Notes: generated by a model not told the origin, from the sequence alone. A stretch of 64,000 nucleotides of DNA from an uncultured Clostridia bacterium (GCA_934247225.1 CAKQJE010000001.1:225167-289166), one strand, 5' to 3'; positions 17,187 to 24,968 are shown, numbered from the stretch's first letter. Made by a program: numbers and translations.

Positions 17187-17356
17187 TTGAGATAGAGGCG
17201 CAGGGCTTAAAAGTAGCTCTCGTTCAGACCTGTCGAAGGGGAACGAGAAGGAAAGGAAGTCTTGCCGAAACCGTTGCGTGTTCGCACCTCGCAACAGGTT
17301 GGGCGTCGGTAAAACATATCGACGACTGTCGCTTTTTTAAGCGGAGAGCTATCGTG
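17187..17356 (+). promoter_or_regulatory. Lysine riboswitch (L-box)
   Basis: The conserved L-box elements appear in order: GATAGAGGCGC near the 5' end, AGTAGCTCTCG, GGAAAGGAAG, TTGCCGAAACCG, TTGGGCGTCGG, GACGACTGTCGC, and the closing GGAGAGCTATC. GATAG (17191-17195) pairs with CTATC (17349-17353) to make P1. A terminator follows 16 bases later, so lysine binding is expected to switch off transcription of the transporter. This strongly suggests the transported substrate is lysine or a related basic amino acid. Confidence 0.92.
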
Positions 17357-17371
17357 ATATTGGCGGATTTT

Positions 17372-17412
17372 TCCCGCGGGTATTGCTTTGTGGCTTTCCC
17401 GCGGGATTTTTT
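17372..17412 (+). terminator. Riboswitch-controlled terminator
   Basis: TCCCGCGGG pairs with CCCGCGGGA across a 17-base loop and is followed by six T. It is the expression platform of the lysine riboswitch and lies 43 bases before the transporter ATG. Confidence 0.88.
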
Positions 17413-17455
17413 ATCGAAATTTTTATTTATCGAGATTTTTTTCGGAGGTATACAA

Positions 17456-19120
17456 ATGAAAAAAACGCGTAATCTGATTTTAATTCTGACGCTCGTTTTC
17501 CTTGTTTTTTCCTGCACGGGTTGCGGGGGCGGAAACAAGGCTGAACTCACTTACGTCGACCTTGTCAATAACGACACGGGTTTCACCGCGACCGACGCGG
17601 ACGTAGCCATTTCCATAGGTCTTGCCAAAGGCAACGTCTATAAGGATAAAATGAATCAGTTCCTCGATAAACTCTCTGCCGAAGAGCAGGAAGAGATTAT
17701 GGGCGGGATTATCGATATTTTAAACGACGAAACGGCGACGTTCACCCCGCGTTACGATTTTTCTTCCGCAGACGGCGGAGTTCTGAAAGTCGGTATGGAA
17801 TGCGCTTACGAGCCTTACAATTGGACGCAGGACGACGATAGAAACGGCGCGCTTCCGATAGCCAATTTAAATGGCAAATACGCCAACGGTTACGACGTTC
17901 AGATAGCCGCTATGGTCGCCGCTTCGATGAATATGACTATCGAAATTTATCAATACGAATGGGAAAGTCTTATCCCCGCGGTAAACAGCTCCGCGCTCGA
18001 CGCGATCGTTGCGGGAATGAGTCCTACGGAAGAGAGAAAAAAAGAGATAGATTTCACGACCCCTTATTATCGTTCGACGCTCGTCGTCGTAACGCGCGAG
18101 GGTTCGGTTATCGCGGACGCGAAATCCCTGGCGGAAATCGATAAAGAGGGCGTAAAGGTTGCGGGTCAACCCGGAACGTTCCACCTTACCGCGCTCAAAA
18201 CTCAGACGAGCAATCTTACGGTTATCGACAGCCTTGCGACGTTCGTAGATATGCGAATGGCGTTGGAAGCGGGAACGATCGACGGATACGTCGCCGAAAG
18301 ACCTACCGCGAACGCCGTTTGCAACGCAAAGCAGAACGACGACGAGGGATTTTTCGTTTCGGTCGGCAATATTTTGAAAACTTATTGGAAGGATTTCTTA
18401 AAAGGTATCGGTTACACGCTTTCGATCGCGCTTATCTCCACCGTCGCGGGGCTTCTTATCGGGCTTATAATAGGCGTCGTGAGAACCATTCCGCGTTCGA
18501 AAAAGAAGTGGGTCGCGGCTATTCAGAAAATCGTCGACGTAATTCTTTCGGTATATATCGAAGTGTTCAGAGGAACGCCGATGATGGTTCAGGCTATGGT
18601 CATTTATTGGGGATACGCGTTCGCGACTGGCGGAAACACTTTCAATCTGTTCTTGTCCGCGCTCATAATCGTTTCGATAAACACGGGCGCGTATATTGCG
18701 GAAATCGTCAGAGGCGGCATTATTTCCATAGACAAAGGTCAGTTCGAAGGCGCGAGGGCGCTCGGTATGGGACACGTCGCGACGATGGTTCACGTAATAC
18801 TTCCGCAGGTTATAAGAAACATTCTTCCCGCCGTTTCGAACGAATTCGTGATCAATATCAAAGATACTTCGGTTCTGAACGTAATCGGCGTTACGGAGCT
18901 GTATTTCTTCACGAACGTAATCGTCAAGCAGACCTACAAAAACTTCCCGATTTACTTTATCTGCTGCGTGATTTATTTCATAATGACGTTCACGATAACA
19001 AGACTTTTAAGACTTGTCGAAAAGCTTCTTGCCGGCAAGGATAATTACACGATCTGCGGTTCGCAAAGCGACTCCGCGTCTATGATAAAAGTTACGAAGG
19101 AGGGAATTCCCAATGACTGA
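17456..19120 (+). CDS. Fused substrate-binding/permease protein of a lysine-type ABC transporter
   Basis: A 554-residue polypeptide joining a signal sequence (LILILTLVFLVFSCTGC), a family 3 amino-acid binding domain and a HisM/GlnP-type permease. The permease half (from about residue 310) has the EAA-loop features SINTGAYIAEIVRGG and ALGMGHVATMVHVILPQ. The binding domain has YEPYNWT, AIVAGMSPTEERKKEIDFT and TIDGYVAERPTA, but its order is odd. The segment that normally ends such domains (DVAISIGLAKGN ... LSAEEQEEIM) stands at residues 48-82, before the segment that normally begins them (from about residue 108), as in a circular permutation. The ATG at 17456 has a GGAGG site. A longer start at 17354 would lie in the riboswitch terminator. 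Confidence 0.9.
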   Translation: MKKTRNLILILTLVFLVFSCTGCGGGNKAELTYVDLVNNDTGFTATDADVAISIGLAKGNVYKDKMNQFLDKLSAEEQEEIMGGIIDILNDETATFTPRYDFSSADGGVLKVGMECAYEPYNWTQDDDRNGALPIANLNGKYANGYDVQIAAMVAASMNMTIEIYQYEWESLIPAVNSSALDAIVAGMSPTEERKKEIDFTTPYYRSTLVVVTREGSVIADAKSLAEIDKEGVKVAGQPGTFHLTALKTQTSNLTVIDSLATFVDMRMALEAGTIDGYVAERPTANAVCNAKQNDDEGFFVSVGNILKTYWKDFLKGIGYTLSIALISTVAGLLIGLIIGVVRTIPRSKKKWVAAIQKIVDVILSVYIEVFRGTPMMVQAMVIYWGYAFATGGNTFNLFLSALIIVSINTGAYIAEIVRGGIISIDKGQFEGARALGMGHVATMVHVILPQVIRNILPAVSNEFVINIKDTSVLNVIGVTELYFFTNVIVKQTYKNFPIYFICCVIYFIMTFTITRLLRLVEKLLAGKDNYTICGSQSDSASMIKVTKEGIPND

Positions 19121-19859
19121 GAGTATTATTAAAATCATCAATCTGAGAAAATCGTTCGGCGATCACGAAGTTTTAAAAGGCGTCGATCTGGACGTGAAAA
19201 AGGGCGAAGTCGTTTCGGTTATCGGGGCTTCGGGTTCGGGCAAAAGCACGATGCTTCGTTGCATAAATCTTCTCGAAACGCCGAGCGGCGGCGAGATTTT
19301 ATATAACGGAAACAGCATTCTTGCGCCCGATTTCGACCTCGCTTCTTACCGCGCGAAAGTCGGAATGGTGTTCCAGCAGTTCAATTTGTTCAACAATATG
19401 AACGTGTTGAAAAACTGCGTTATAGGGCAGGTGAAAGTTTTAAAGCGCACAAAAGAGGAAGCCGAAAAAATCGCGCTCGAATATCTCGGCAAAGTGGGAA
19501 TGAGCGCGTTTATCAACGCTCGCCCCGCTCAGCTTTCGGGCGGACAGAAACAAAGGGTCGCGATAGCGAGGGCGCTTGCGATGAATCCCGACGTGCTTTT
19601 GTTCGACGAACCCACTTCCGCGCTCGATCCCGAAATGGTAGGCGAAGTTTTGTCGGTAATGAAAGAACTCGCGAAAACGGGACTCACGATGATCGTCGTA
19701 ACGCACGAAATGCAGTTCGCGAAAGACGTTTCTTCGAGAGTAGTGTTTATGGACGGCGGCTACGTCGCCGAAGACAATTCGCCCGAAGTTATTTTCAACG
19801 AACCCGAAAACCAGAGAACGAAAGAATTTTTGTACAGGGTTTTAAACAAGGATATCTGA
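19113..19859 (+). CDS. ABC transporter ATPase, polar/basic amino acid type
   Basis: A 248-residue ATPase that powers the fused binding/permease protein encoded just upstream; the start overlaps that gene by eight bases. Walker A GASGSGKST (about residues 35-43), the Q-loop in VFQQFNLFNN, signature LSGGQKQRVAIARAL, Walker B VLLFDEPTSALDPE and the switch His in VVTHEMQFAKDV are all intact. It belongs to the GlnQ/HisP/ArtP group (PAAT family). The lysine riboswitch upstream makes lysine uptake the likely job of the two-gene operon. A strong terminator follows. Confidence 0.95.
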   Translation: MTESIIKIINLRKSFGDHEVLKGVDLDVKKGEVVSVIGASGSGKSTMLRCINLLETPSGGEILYNGNSILAPDFDLASYRAKVGMVFQQFNLFNNMNVLKNCVIGQVKVLKRTKEEAEKIALEYLGKVGMSAFINARPAQLSGGQKQRVAIARALAMNPDVLLFDEPTSALDPEMVGEVLSVMKELAKTGLTMIVVTHEMQFAKDVSSRVVFMDGGYVAEDNSPEVIFNEPENQRTKEFLYRVLNKDI

Positions 19860-19895
19860 TTATCTGTTTTTATAACGATTTTTTTATCGATAAAA

Positions 19896-19945
19896 AGCGG
19901 CGGCAGCGGGGAAAATTGCTAAAATTTTTCCCGCTGCCGCCTTTA
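19896..19945. terminator. Terminator after the transporter operon, usable on both strands
   Basis: GGCGGCAGCGGG pairs with CCCGCTGCCGCC with T-rich 3' flanks on either strand. It also serves the converging 115-aa gene. Confidence 0.88.
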
Positions 19946-19956
19946 AAATTTATCGG

Positions 19957-20304
19957 TTATTTATATCTTTTTTCGCAAAATTCCTCGGGCTGAATGATTA
20001 TCCCCTTAAAAGCGAGATCGGGTTTCGGTCTCGTTCTTTTTTTGCGCTTCGGCTTGGGTTTTTGCGGCAATTCGGCGTTTCGTATATAGTAAATCTTCGG
20101 ATCGCTCCTCGGCGGTTCGATCGGCTTTTCTTCGGCTTGTATTTTTCTTTTCGGGCGCGCGCTTTCGGGGCGTTTAGCTTTTTTCTTTATGCCGGATCTG
20201 ATTTCTTCGAGATATTTCCCGAAAAATCGGATAATGCAGGCAAATCCGAACGCGGAAACGAAAATCGAAACAAAAAGCAAAGTGAATTGATAAAAATTCG
20301 GCAT
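19957..20304 (-). CDS. Single-pass membrane protein, unknown (115 aa)
   Basis: An N-terminal membrane segment (FTLLFVSIFVSAFGFACIIRFF, about residues 7-28) is followed by a strongly basic Lys/Arg/Pro-rich cytosolic tail (PKPKRKKRTRPKPD). No known domain. The ATG at 20304 has a GAGGAG ribosome site. It stands alone, divergent from the DeoC-fold gene and convergent with the ABC transporter. The basic tail could contact nucleic acid or phospholipid, but that is guesswork. Confidence 0.65.
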   Translation of the reverse strand: MPNFYQFTLLFVSIFVSAFGFACIIRFFGKYLEEIRSGIKKKAKRPESARPKRKIQAEEKPIEPPRSDPKIYYIRNAELPQKPKPKRKKRTRPKPDLAFKGIIIQPEEFCEKRYK

Positions 20305-20476
20305 AACAATCTCCTCTTCGGTTCGACCGATTTTTCTTCATTATATAGTGATTGCGGCGTTTGCTTTTGGAAAACTTTGTCGAAATACGTCTTTTAAGGT
20401 CGAAGAGGGCGTTTAGCGGTATAAAACGGTAAATAAGAGTAAAGAATTAACACAAACTTAAAAGCGAGGTAAAAAT

Positions 20477-21637
20477 ATGGACGCAATAGAAAAAGTCGAA
20501 ACATGTGAACAAACCGAAACCGTGAAAAACGCGGAAAACGCGGAAAACGATACGCTTGAAACATCGGAAGAAACCGTCGGAAACGCGGACGCCGTAAACG
20601 AAATTCCGGATACGGTCGAAAAAAGAGAAGAAAAGATTTTTCCCGTCGCGCGGAGCGTATACGGCTCGCCGAACGTTCCGTTATATCCTGTAAATATGCA
20701 GGCAAAATCGGCGTTTTCGGGTAATCAACCGCCTGAATTTATCGAAAAAAGAGAAATGTATACCGAAAAGACAAACGCATACGGCGAAAAGACAAACGCG
20801 GCGACCCTTCCGGGCGGAATAAGAACGGGAACGGCGGGCGCGGCGGAAAACTTTGCGAAATCCCCTGCGACGGACCCGGCGAAAGATAATCCTTTCGGAA
20901 AAGATACCGCCGATAAAGCTTCCGTGATCTTCGGGCAGAGCGAGGACGAAATGCGCAGGGAGTTCAAGGCGTTCAAAGCCGCGAAACTCTTCAAAAAATT
21001 CGATTGCGATTTAACCGACGTTTTCAGCCCGGAGCTGCTTGATCAGAAGCTTACCGAAGCCAAAAATTTCGGGTTCGGAGCAGTTGTAGTAACCCCGCAG
21101 AAAATAAAAATCGCAAAAATGAAGCTTAAAGGAACTGGCGTGGAAGTCGTCGCGGCGGTATGTTTTCCGCTCGGCGAGGAGTGTTTCGGCGTGAAAAAAT
21201 ACGCCGTGAAAAAAGCTGTCGAAAAGGGTGCGGACAGAATTTACGTCCCCGTCGGGATATCGGCGATAAAATTCGGCGCGACCGACCTTATAAAACGCGA
21301 GTTTAAAAAGATAATAAAAGTCGCGAAAAAGAAAAAGGTTTCCGCGGTTCTGGAAAACGGAATAATCAGCTCCGCCGAAACCGAAAAAGCCGTCAGAGCG
21401 CTTAACGGCGCGGGCGTTATGTCCTTTGTTACTTCGAGCGGAAAATTTTCGGGCGGCGAAGGCGTTTCTTCCGTTAAAAACATACGGTATTTTCTTCGCA
21501 GCGGAAGCGAGATCAGCGGGTTCACTTCGAGCAGAAAAAGCGAGGAAGCCGTGGGACTTATGTCCGTCGCGGATAGACTTTTCGTCAAAAACGCCGCCGA
21601 ACTCGCCTCTGATATAAGAGCCAATCTTAAATATTAA
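20477..21637 (+). CDS. DeoC-fold protein with a disordered N-terminus and altered active site
   Basis: Residues 160-386 resemble deoxyribose-phosphate aldolase (DeoC): VVVTPQKI, VEVVAAVCFPLG, VSAVLENGIISSAE, GVMSFVTSSGKFSGG and ADRLFVKN align in order. The catalytic positions differ. The Schiff-base motif FVKTSTGF is FVTSSGKF, the EIDMVIN aspartate region is RIYVPVG, and VKASGGIRT is replaced by ISGFTSSRK. This suggests a non-catalytic or re-purposed enzyme. Residues 1-158 are low-complexity, rich in Glu, Asn, Thr and Ala, with a short tandem repeat (EKTNAYGEKTNAA). An in-frame Met at residue 159 could start a core-only form. The GAGG site favours 20477. It precedes the FMN riboswitch but has no riboflavin link. 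Confidence 0.7.
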   Translation: MDAIEKVETCEQTETVKNAENAENDTLETSEETVGNADAVNEIPDTVEKREEKIFPVARSVYGSPNVPLYPVNMQAKSAFSGNQPPEFIEKREMYTEKTNAYGEKTNAATLPGGIRTGTAGAAENFAKSPATDPAKDNPFGKDTADKASVIFGQSEDEMRREFKAFKAAKLFKKFDCDLTDVFSPELLDQKLTEAKNFGFGAVVVTPQKIKIAKMKLKGTGVEVVAAVCFPLGEECFGVKKYAVKKAVEKGADRIYVPVGISAIKFGATDLIKREFKKIIKVAKKKKVSAVLENGIISSAETEKAVRALNGAGVMSFVTSSGKFSGGEGVSSVKNIRYFLRSGSEISGFTSSRKSEEAVGLMSVADRLFVKNAAELASDIRANLKY

Positions 21638-21647
21638 AATAAAATGC

Positions 21648-21676
21648 TTGACACGAATCGAGTTTAGTTGTAGAAT
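21648..21676 (+). promoter_or_regulatory. Promoter of ribU
   Basis: TTGACA (21648-21653), 17 bases, TAGAAT (21671-21676), just upstream of the FMN riboswitch. Confidence 0.88.
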
Positions 21677-21682
21677 GTAACC

Positions 21683-21905
21683 GAAATCTTTGGGGCGGAG
21701 TGAAAATCTCCACCGGCAGTGAGTCGCCGCCGGGTAAACGTGATTTTTTGCGATTGCGTTTTATCCTTGTACGGCATAAGAGCGATAAAGTCTGCGAGAG
21801 CAAGCCGAATTATAGTGTTTTTCGGCAAAAAGCTTTGACGGGGCGAACTTCCCCGACCGACGGTAAACCGTTTTTTACGGCAAAGTCCGGATGAGAAAGG
21901 ATTTT
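21683..21905 (+). promoter_or_regulatory. FMN riboswitch (RFN element)
   Basis: Conserved RFN parts are present: AATCTTTGGGGCGGAGTG at the 5' side, CTCCACCGGCAGT, CCCCGACCGACGGTA and the 3' closing AGTCCGGATGAGAAAGGAT. AAATCTT and AAGGATTT form P1. It precedes a terminator and then ribU, so FMN should repress riboflavin uptake. The variable arm between the halves is long (about 100 bases). Confidence 0.93.
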
Positions 21906-21936
21906 TAAACTGAGACAGAAGATGAAGTTTATTTTT

Positions 21937-21966
21937 AGCCCCGTCCGATTTCGGACGGGGCTTTTT
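21937..21966 (+). terminator. FMN riboswitch terminator
   Basis: AGCCCCGTCCGA / TCGGACGGGGCT stem followed by TTTTT. The T-run directly abuts the GGAGG ribosome site of ribU. Confidence 0.9.
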
Positions 21967-21976
21967 CGGAGGTTTT

Positions 21977-22654
21977 ATGGATAACGACGACAAAAAAGAG
22001 GTTTACGGGCAAATCGAAGAAGTAAACGGTTATAAAAACGCAGAAACGAACGCCGATAAAAACGCAGAAACGAACGCGGCGGCAACGGAAGAAAAATCCG
22101 AAAAACACGGCGTCGGTAACGAGTTTTCGGCAAGAAGGCTTGCTTTAATAGCGGTTTTCACGGCTTTGGCATACGGAATTTCCTTTCTCGAATTCCCGAT
22201 ATTTCCCGCCGTGTCCTTTTTGAAACTCGATTTTTCGTTCGCGATAATGCTTATCGCCTCGTATATGCTCGGCGCGCTTTCGGGCGAAGTGATCGTGATC
22301 GTGTTCACGCTTTTGAAACTTCCGCTTTCGCAAACGGGAATGGTAGGAGACCTTGCGAACTTCGTAATGGCGCAGTTTTTCGTCGTTATGCCGTCGCTTA
22401 TTTATTATTACAGACGTAAATTTTCGGTCGTGATATTTTCGCTCGTCGTCGCGACGGCTATCGTATCCGCGCTTTCCCTCGTGACAAACCGTTATATGCT
22501 TCTTCCTATGTATATGGGCAGCGGCGCGGAAGAGTTTTTTATGCGGGTGTGGTATTACATAGTGTTGTTCAACGTGATAAAAGGCGTTTCCAACGGAATA
22601 ATAACCGTTCTGCTTTACAAAAGATTGAAGAAATTACTTCACAAATTCCTTTAA
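21977..22654 (+). CDS. ribU: Riboflavin ECF transporter S component
   Basis: Membrane substrate-capture subunit for riboflavin, working with the shared ECF T and A subunits, which are not in this window. The 225-residue protein has about six membrane helices beginning at RLALIAVFTALAYG. The family pattern FLEFPIFP...LKLDFS and a TNRYMLLPMY segment are present. The first ~45 residues are an Asn/Lys/Glu/Ala-rich extension containing a 24-bp duplicated unit (NAETNADKNAETNA) not usual for RibU. Regulation by the FMN riboswitch directly upstream supports the substrate. Length without the extension is normal. Confidence 0.93.
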   Translation: MDNDDKKEVYGQIEEVNGYKNAETNADKNAETNAAATEEKSEKHGVGNEFSARRLALIAVFTALAYGISFLEFPIFPAVSFLKLDFSFAIMLIASYMLGALSGEVIVIVFTLLKLPLSQTGMVGDLANFVMAQFFVVMPSLIYYYRRKFSVVIFSLVVATAIVSALSLVTNRYMLLPMYMGSGAEEFFMRVWYYIVLFNVIKGVSNGIITVLLYKRLKKLLHKFL

Positions 22655-22666
22655 AAGGTATATAAT
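22638..22666 (+). promoter_or_regulatory. Promoter giving a leaderless tsaE mRNA
   Basis: TTCACA (22638-22643), 17 bases, TATAAT (22661-22666), then six bases to the tsaE ATG at 22673. The -35 lies inside the end of ribU. No ribosome site fits between. Confidence 0.8.
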
Positions 22667-22672
22667 CGACGT

Positions 22673-23071
22673 ATGGAAAAGATAACACATTCGCGCGAAG
22701 AAACGATAAAATTCGCCGAAGAATACGGAAAAACGCTCGGCGGCGGAGACGTCGTTTTGCTGGACGGCGAAATGGGCGCGGGCAAAACGGTTTTCACCAA
22801 GGGTATCGCCTTGTCTCTCGGCATAACGGACGAAATAACAAGCCCGACTTACGCTTATTTAAACGATTACGACGGAAAGTTGTATCATTACGATTGTTAC
22901 AGGCTTTCCTCGGGCGAGGACGCGGAAGCTCTCGGTTTAACCGAATATTTTTACGGCAAAGGCATTTGCGTTATCGAGTGGAGCGAAAATATCGCCGACG
23001 TTCTTCCCGATAAGACGAAAAGAGTAAAAATAGAAAAAATCGACGAAAACACCAGAAAAATAACCTATTGA
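22673..23071 (+). CDS. tsaE: tRNA t6A biosynthesis ATPase TsaE
   Basis: ATPase of the TsaB-TsaD-TsaE complex that makes threonylcarbamoyl-adenosine at tRNA position 37. The 132-residue protein has Walker A GEMGAGKTVFTKGI (about residues 29-42), the SPTYAYLNDY region and the EWSENIADVLP motif. It is followed by tsaB and rimI, the standard order; tsaD is not in the window. The start has a -10 box six bases upstream and no Shine-Dalgarno, so translation should be leaderless. Confidence 0.95.
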   Translation: MEKITHSREETIKFAEEYGKTLGGGDVVLLDGEMGAGKTVFTKGIALSLGITDEITSPTYAYLNDYDGKLYHYDCYRLSSGEDAEALGLTEYFYGKGICVIEWSENIADVLPDKTKRVKIEKIDENTRKITY

Positions 23072-23081
23072 AGAGGACAAA

Positions 23082-23768
23082 ATGAACTATCTTGCAATCG
23101 ATACGAGCAGAGAAAGCCTTACCGTCGCGGCGGGGAGCGTTGCGGCGGAAAGTATTAAGGCGGGAAGCGTTGCGGCGGATAAAGCCGTAAACGGCGAAAA
23201 CGGCACGGGAAAAGAGAGAAAAGCCGTGCGTTTTTTACCCGACTGCGCGCTCGCTCATTCCGTTGTTTTAATGGACGAAATCGAAAAGTGCCTTGCGGAA
23301 GCCGGGTTTGACAAAAAGGATATCGACGTTTTCGCATGCGCGATAGGTCCGGGATCGTTCACGGGCATAAGAATAGGCGTGGCAACAGTCAAAGCACTTG
23401 CTTATGCGCTCGGAAAAAAAGTTCTCGGCGTAACCTCTTTCGAATCTCTTGCGTATAATGTATCAGACGGGCGGAAAAAGCTCGCCGTAATAGACGCGCG
23501 CCACGCAAATTATTACGTTTGCGGCTACGACGCCGCGGGCAAAATCGAACTTTCGCCGAGGTTTGTTGCTGTCGGCGAGCTTAAAAAACTTTCCGAAGAA
23601 TACGAAATCGTGTCCGATACCGAAACGGGTATAGCGGGAGCAATCGTCGCGGACGCCAAGGACGGGTTTATAAAAGCCGTAGAGGTCAGTCTCGGAAATT
23701 CTTCCCGTGACGTGGAAACGCTTGTTCCGCTTTACGTCAAAAAAAGTCAGGCGGAGGAAGAAGCGTGA
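23082..23768 (+). CDS. tsaB: tRNA t6A biosynthesis protein TsaB
   Basis: Scaffold subunit of the t6A complex and partner of TsaD. The 228-residue protein starts MNYLAIDTSRESLTVA and carries the family motifs CAIGPGSFTGIRIG (about 86-99) and KALAYALGKKVLGVTSFE. Between residues 16 and 50 there is an extra, low-complexity stretch in which a 30-bp unit is duplicated (GSVAAESIKAGSVAADK), placed between beta strands where other TsaB proteins have a short loop. A GAGGACAAA ribosome site precedes the ATG. It overlaps rimI by four bases. Confidence 0.94.
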   Translation: MNYLAIDTSRESLTVAAGSVAAESIKAGSVAADKAVNGENGTGKERKAVRFLPDCALAHSVVLMDEIEKCLAEAGFDKKDIDVFACAIGPGSFTGIRIGVATVKALAYALGKKVLGVTSFESLAYNVSDGRKKLAVIDARHANYYVCGYDAAGKIELSPRFVAVGELKKLSEEYEIVSDTETGIAGAIVADAKDGFIKAVEVSLGNSSRDVETLVPLYVKKSQAEEEA

Positions 23769-24265
23769 GCGCGAACGATAGCGGAAACGTAAACGCAAAC
23801 GAAAACGGACGTGAAAACGATATAACCGTCCGCAAATGGGAAGAAAAGGATTGTTTTGCCGTTTTAAAGATCGAAAAACTTTGTTTTTCCGACCCGTGGA
23901 CGGAAGAAATGGTTCTCGGTTCTTTCTCGGACGATTATTTTCACGGTTATGTTGCCGAAGCGAACGGAAAAGTTATCGCTTACGTCGGTTTGTCGGTCGT
24001 TTTCGACACGGCGGACGTTCTTTTGGTAGCTGTAGTAAAAGAGTTCAGAAATCGGGGTATTGCTTCGCGGCTTATTTCTTCTGGACTTGACCTTGCGGTA
24101 AAGCTCGGCGCGGAAAGAGCGATGCTCGAAGTCGAGACGACTAACGACGCGGCGATAAAATGCTATAAAAAGCTCGGGTTTACGGTTATAGCCGAAAGAA
24201 AGAATTATTACGGCGAACTCAGAAACGCCTTTATAATGGAGAAAAGGCTATTAAACGACTTATAG
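23765..24265 (+). CDS. rimI: Ribosomal protein N-acetyltransferase RimI-like
   Basis: GNAT acetyltransferase, in E. coli acting on ribosomal protein S18. The 166-residue protein starts at a GTG overlapping the tsaB stop. Residues 1-20 are an Asn/Gly/Glu-rich extension (DSGNVNANENGREN), then the GNAT fold: CFSDPWTEEMV, the acetyl-CoA loop VVKEFRNRGIASRL and LEVETTNDAAIKCYKKLGF. Position after tsaE-tsaB is the classical one. Its last bases contain a GGAG that may serve as ribosome site for the next gene. Confidence 0.92.
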   Translation: MSANDSGNVNANENGRENDITVRKWEEKDCFAVLKIEKLCFSDPWTEEMVLGSFSDDYFHGYVAEANGKVIAYVGLSVVFDTADVLLVAVVKEFRNRGIASRLISSGLDLAVKLGAERAMLEVETTNDAAIKCYKKLGFTVIAERKNYYGELRNAFIMEKRLLNDL

Positions 24266-24309
24266 GCGGACTTCCCGCTATTGTTGAAGGCAGAGGCGAA
24301 ACGCTTCTG

Positions 24310-24966
24310 ATGCTTCACGGCTATCTTTCGAGCAAAGAAAGCTTTTTAAAACAGATAGGTTTTTTCTCGAAATTCTTCCGCGTGGTCGCGCCCGATATGA
24401 CGGGTTTCGGCGAAGCGAAAGGAATGGAAAAACCGTATTCCGTTGACGATTACAAAGAGGAAATAAAACGGGTAATAGACGAACTCGGCGTTGATAAATG
24501 TTGCGTTCTCGCTCACTCGTTCGGGGCGCGGGTCGCGATAAAACTCGCCGCCGAGGATAAAAGAATAAACAGAATAATTTTTACGGGCGCTGCCGGCATC
24601 AAGCCGAAAAGAGGTGTTAAATACTTCTTTAAAAGGGCGTCTTTTTTAATGCTTAAAAAGCTTGTCCCGAGAGAGAAACTCAAAATGTTTTATTCTCCCG
24701 ATTATATCGGATTGTCGCCCGTGATGAAGGAGAGTTTCAAGCTTATCGTCGGGGAAAGGCTCGAACCGTTTGCGAAAAAAATTACGGCGAAAACGCTCGT
24801 TCTGAGCGGAAAAGGGGATAAAGAAACTCCGCCTTCGTCTCAGAAAAGACTTTGCGGGCTGGTCGGCGGGGCGAAGACAGAGTTTATCTCGGGCGGGCAT
24901 TTTTGTTTTGTGGAAAACAGCGGCGAGTTTAACGCCAAAGCTTTGGCTTTTTTAATCGAGGGGTGA
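24310..24966 (+). CDS. Alpha/beta hydrolase; true start probably further upstream
   Basis: Serine hydrolase fold: the oxyanion region LHGYLSSKESF, the nucleophile elbow LAHSFGARVA, the acid in LSGKGDKETPP and the His in SGGHFCFVE. From the first ATG (24310) the protein has 218 residues but lacks the opening strand. The frame stays open upstream and reads KRLIGGLPAIVEGRGETLLM, which is the missing strand. Starting at an AUU codon (24250), eight bases after GGAG (24238-24241), would give MKRLIGGLP and overlap rimI. I give the conservative start. Substrate unknown; placement before the murF-like gene hints at nothing specific. It overlaps that gene only at its stop. Confidence 0.85.
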   Translation: MLHGYLSSKESFLKQIGFFSKFFRVVAPDMTGFGEAKGMEKPYSVDDYKEEIKRVIDELGVDKCCVLAHSFGARVAIKLAAEDKRINRIIFTGAAGIKPKRGVKYFFKRASFLMLKKLVPREKLKMFYSPDYIGLSPVMKESFKLIVGERLEPFAKKITAKTLVLSGKGDKETPPSSQKRLCGLVGGAKTEFISGGHFCFVENSGEFNAKALAFLIEG

Positions 24967-24968
24967 TT

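Noticed and set aside
17354..17455. Longer start for the fused transporter
   Set aside because: It would encode the riboswitch terminator and lacks a ribosome site, while the ATG at 17456 has GGAGG and begins a signal peptide.
18319..19044. 241-codon frame inside the transporter gene
   Set aside because: Arg/Asn/Tyr-rich shadow in another frame of the permease half, no sensible start or domain.
20477..21637. Naming the DeoC-fold protein a functional deoC
   Set aside because: All three catalytic regions differ from the consensus, so the activity is not supported.
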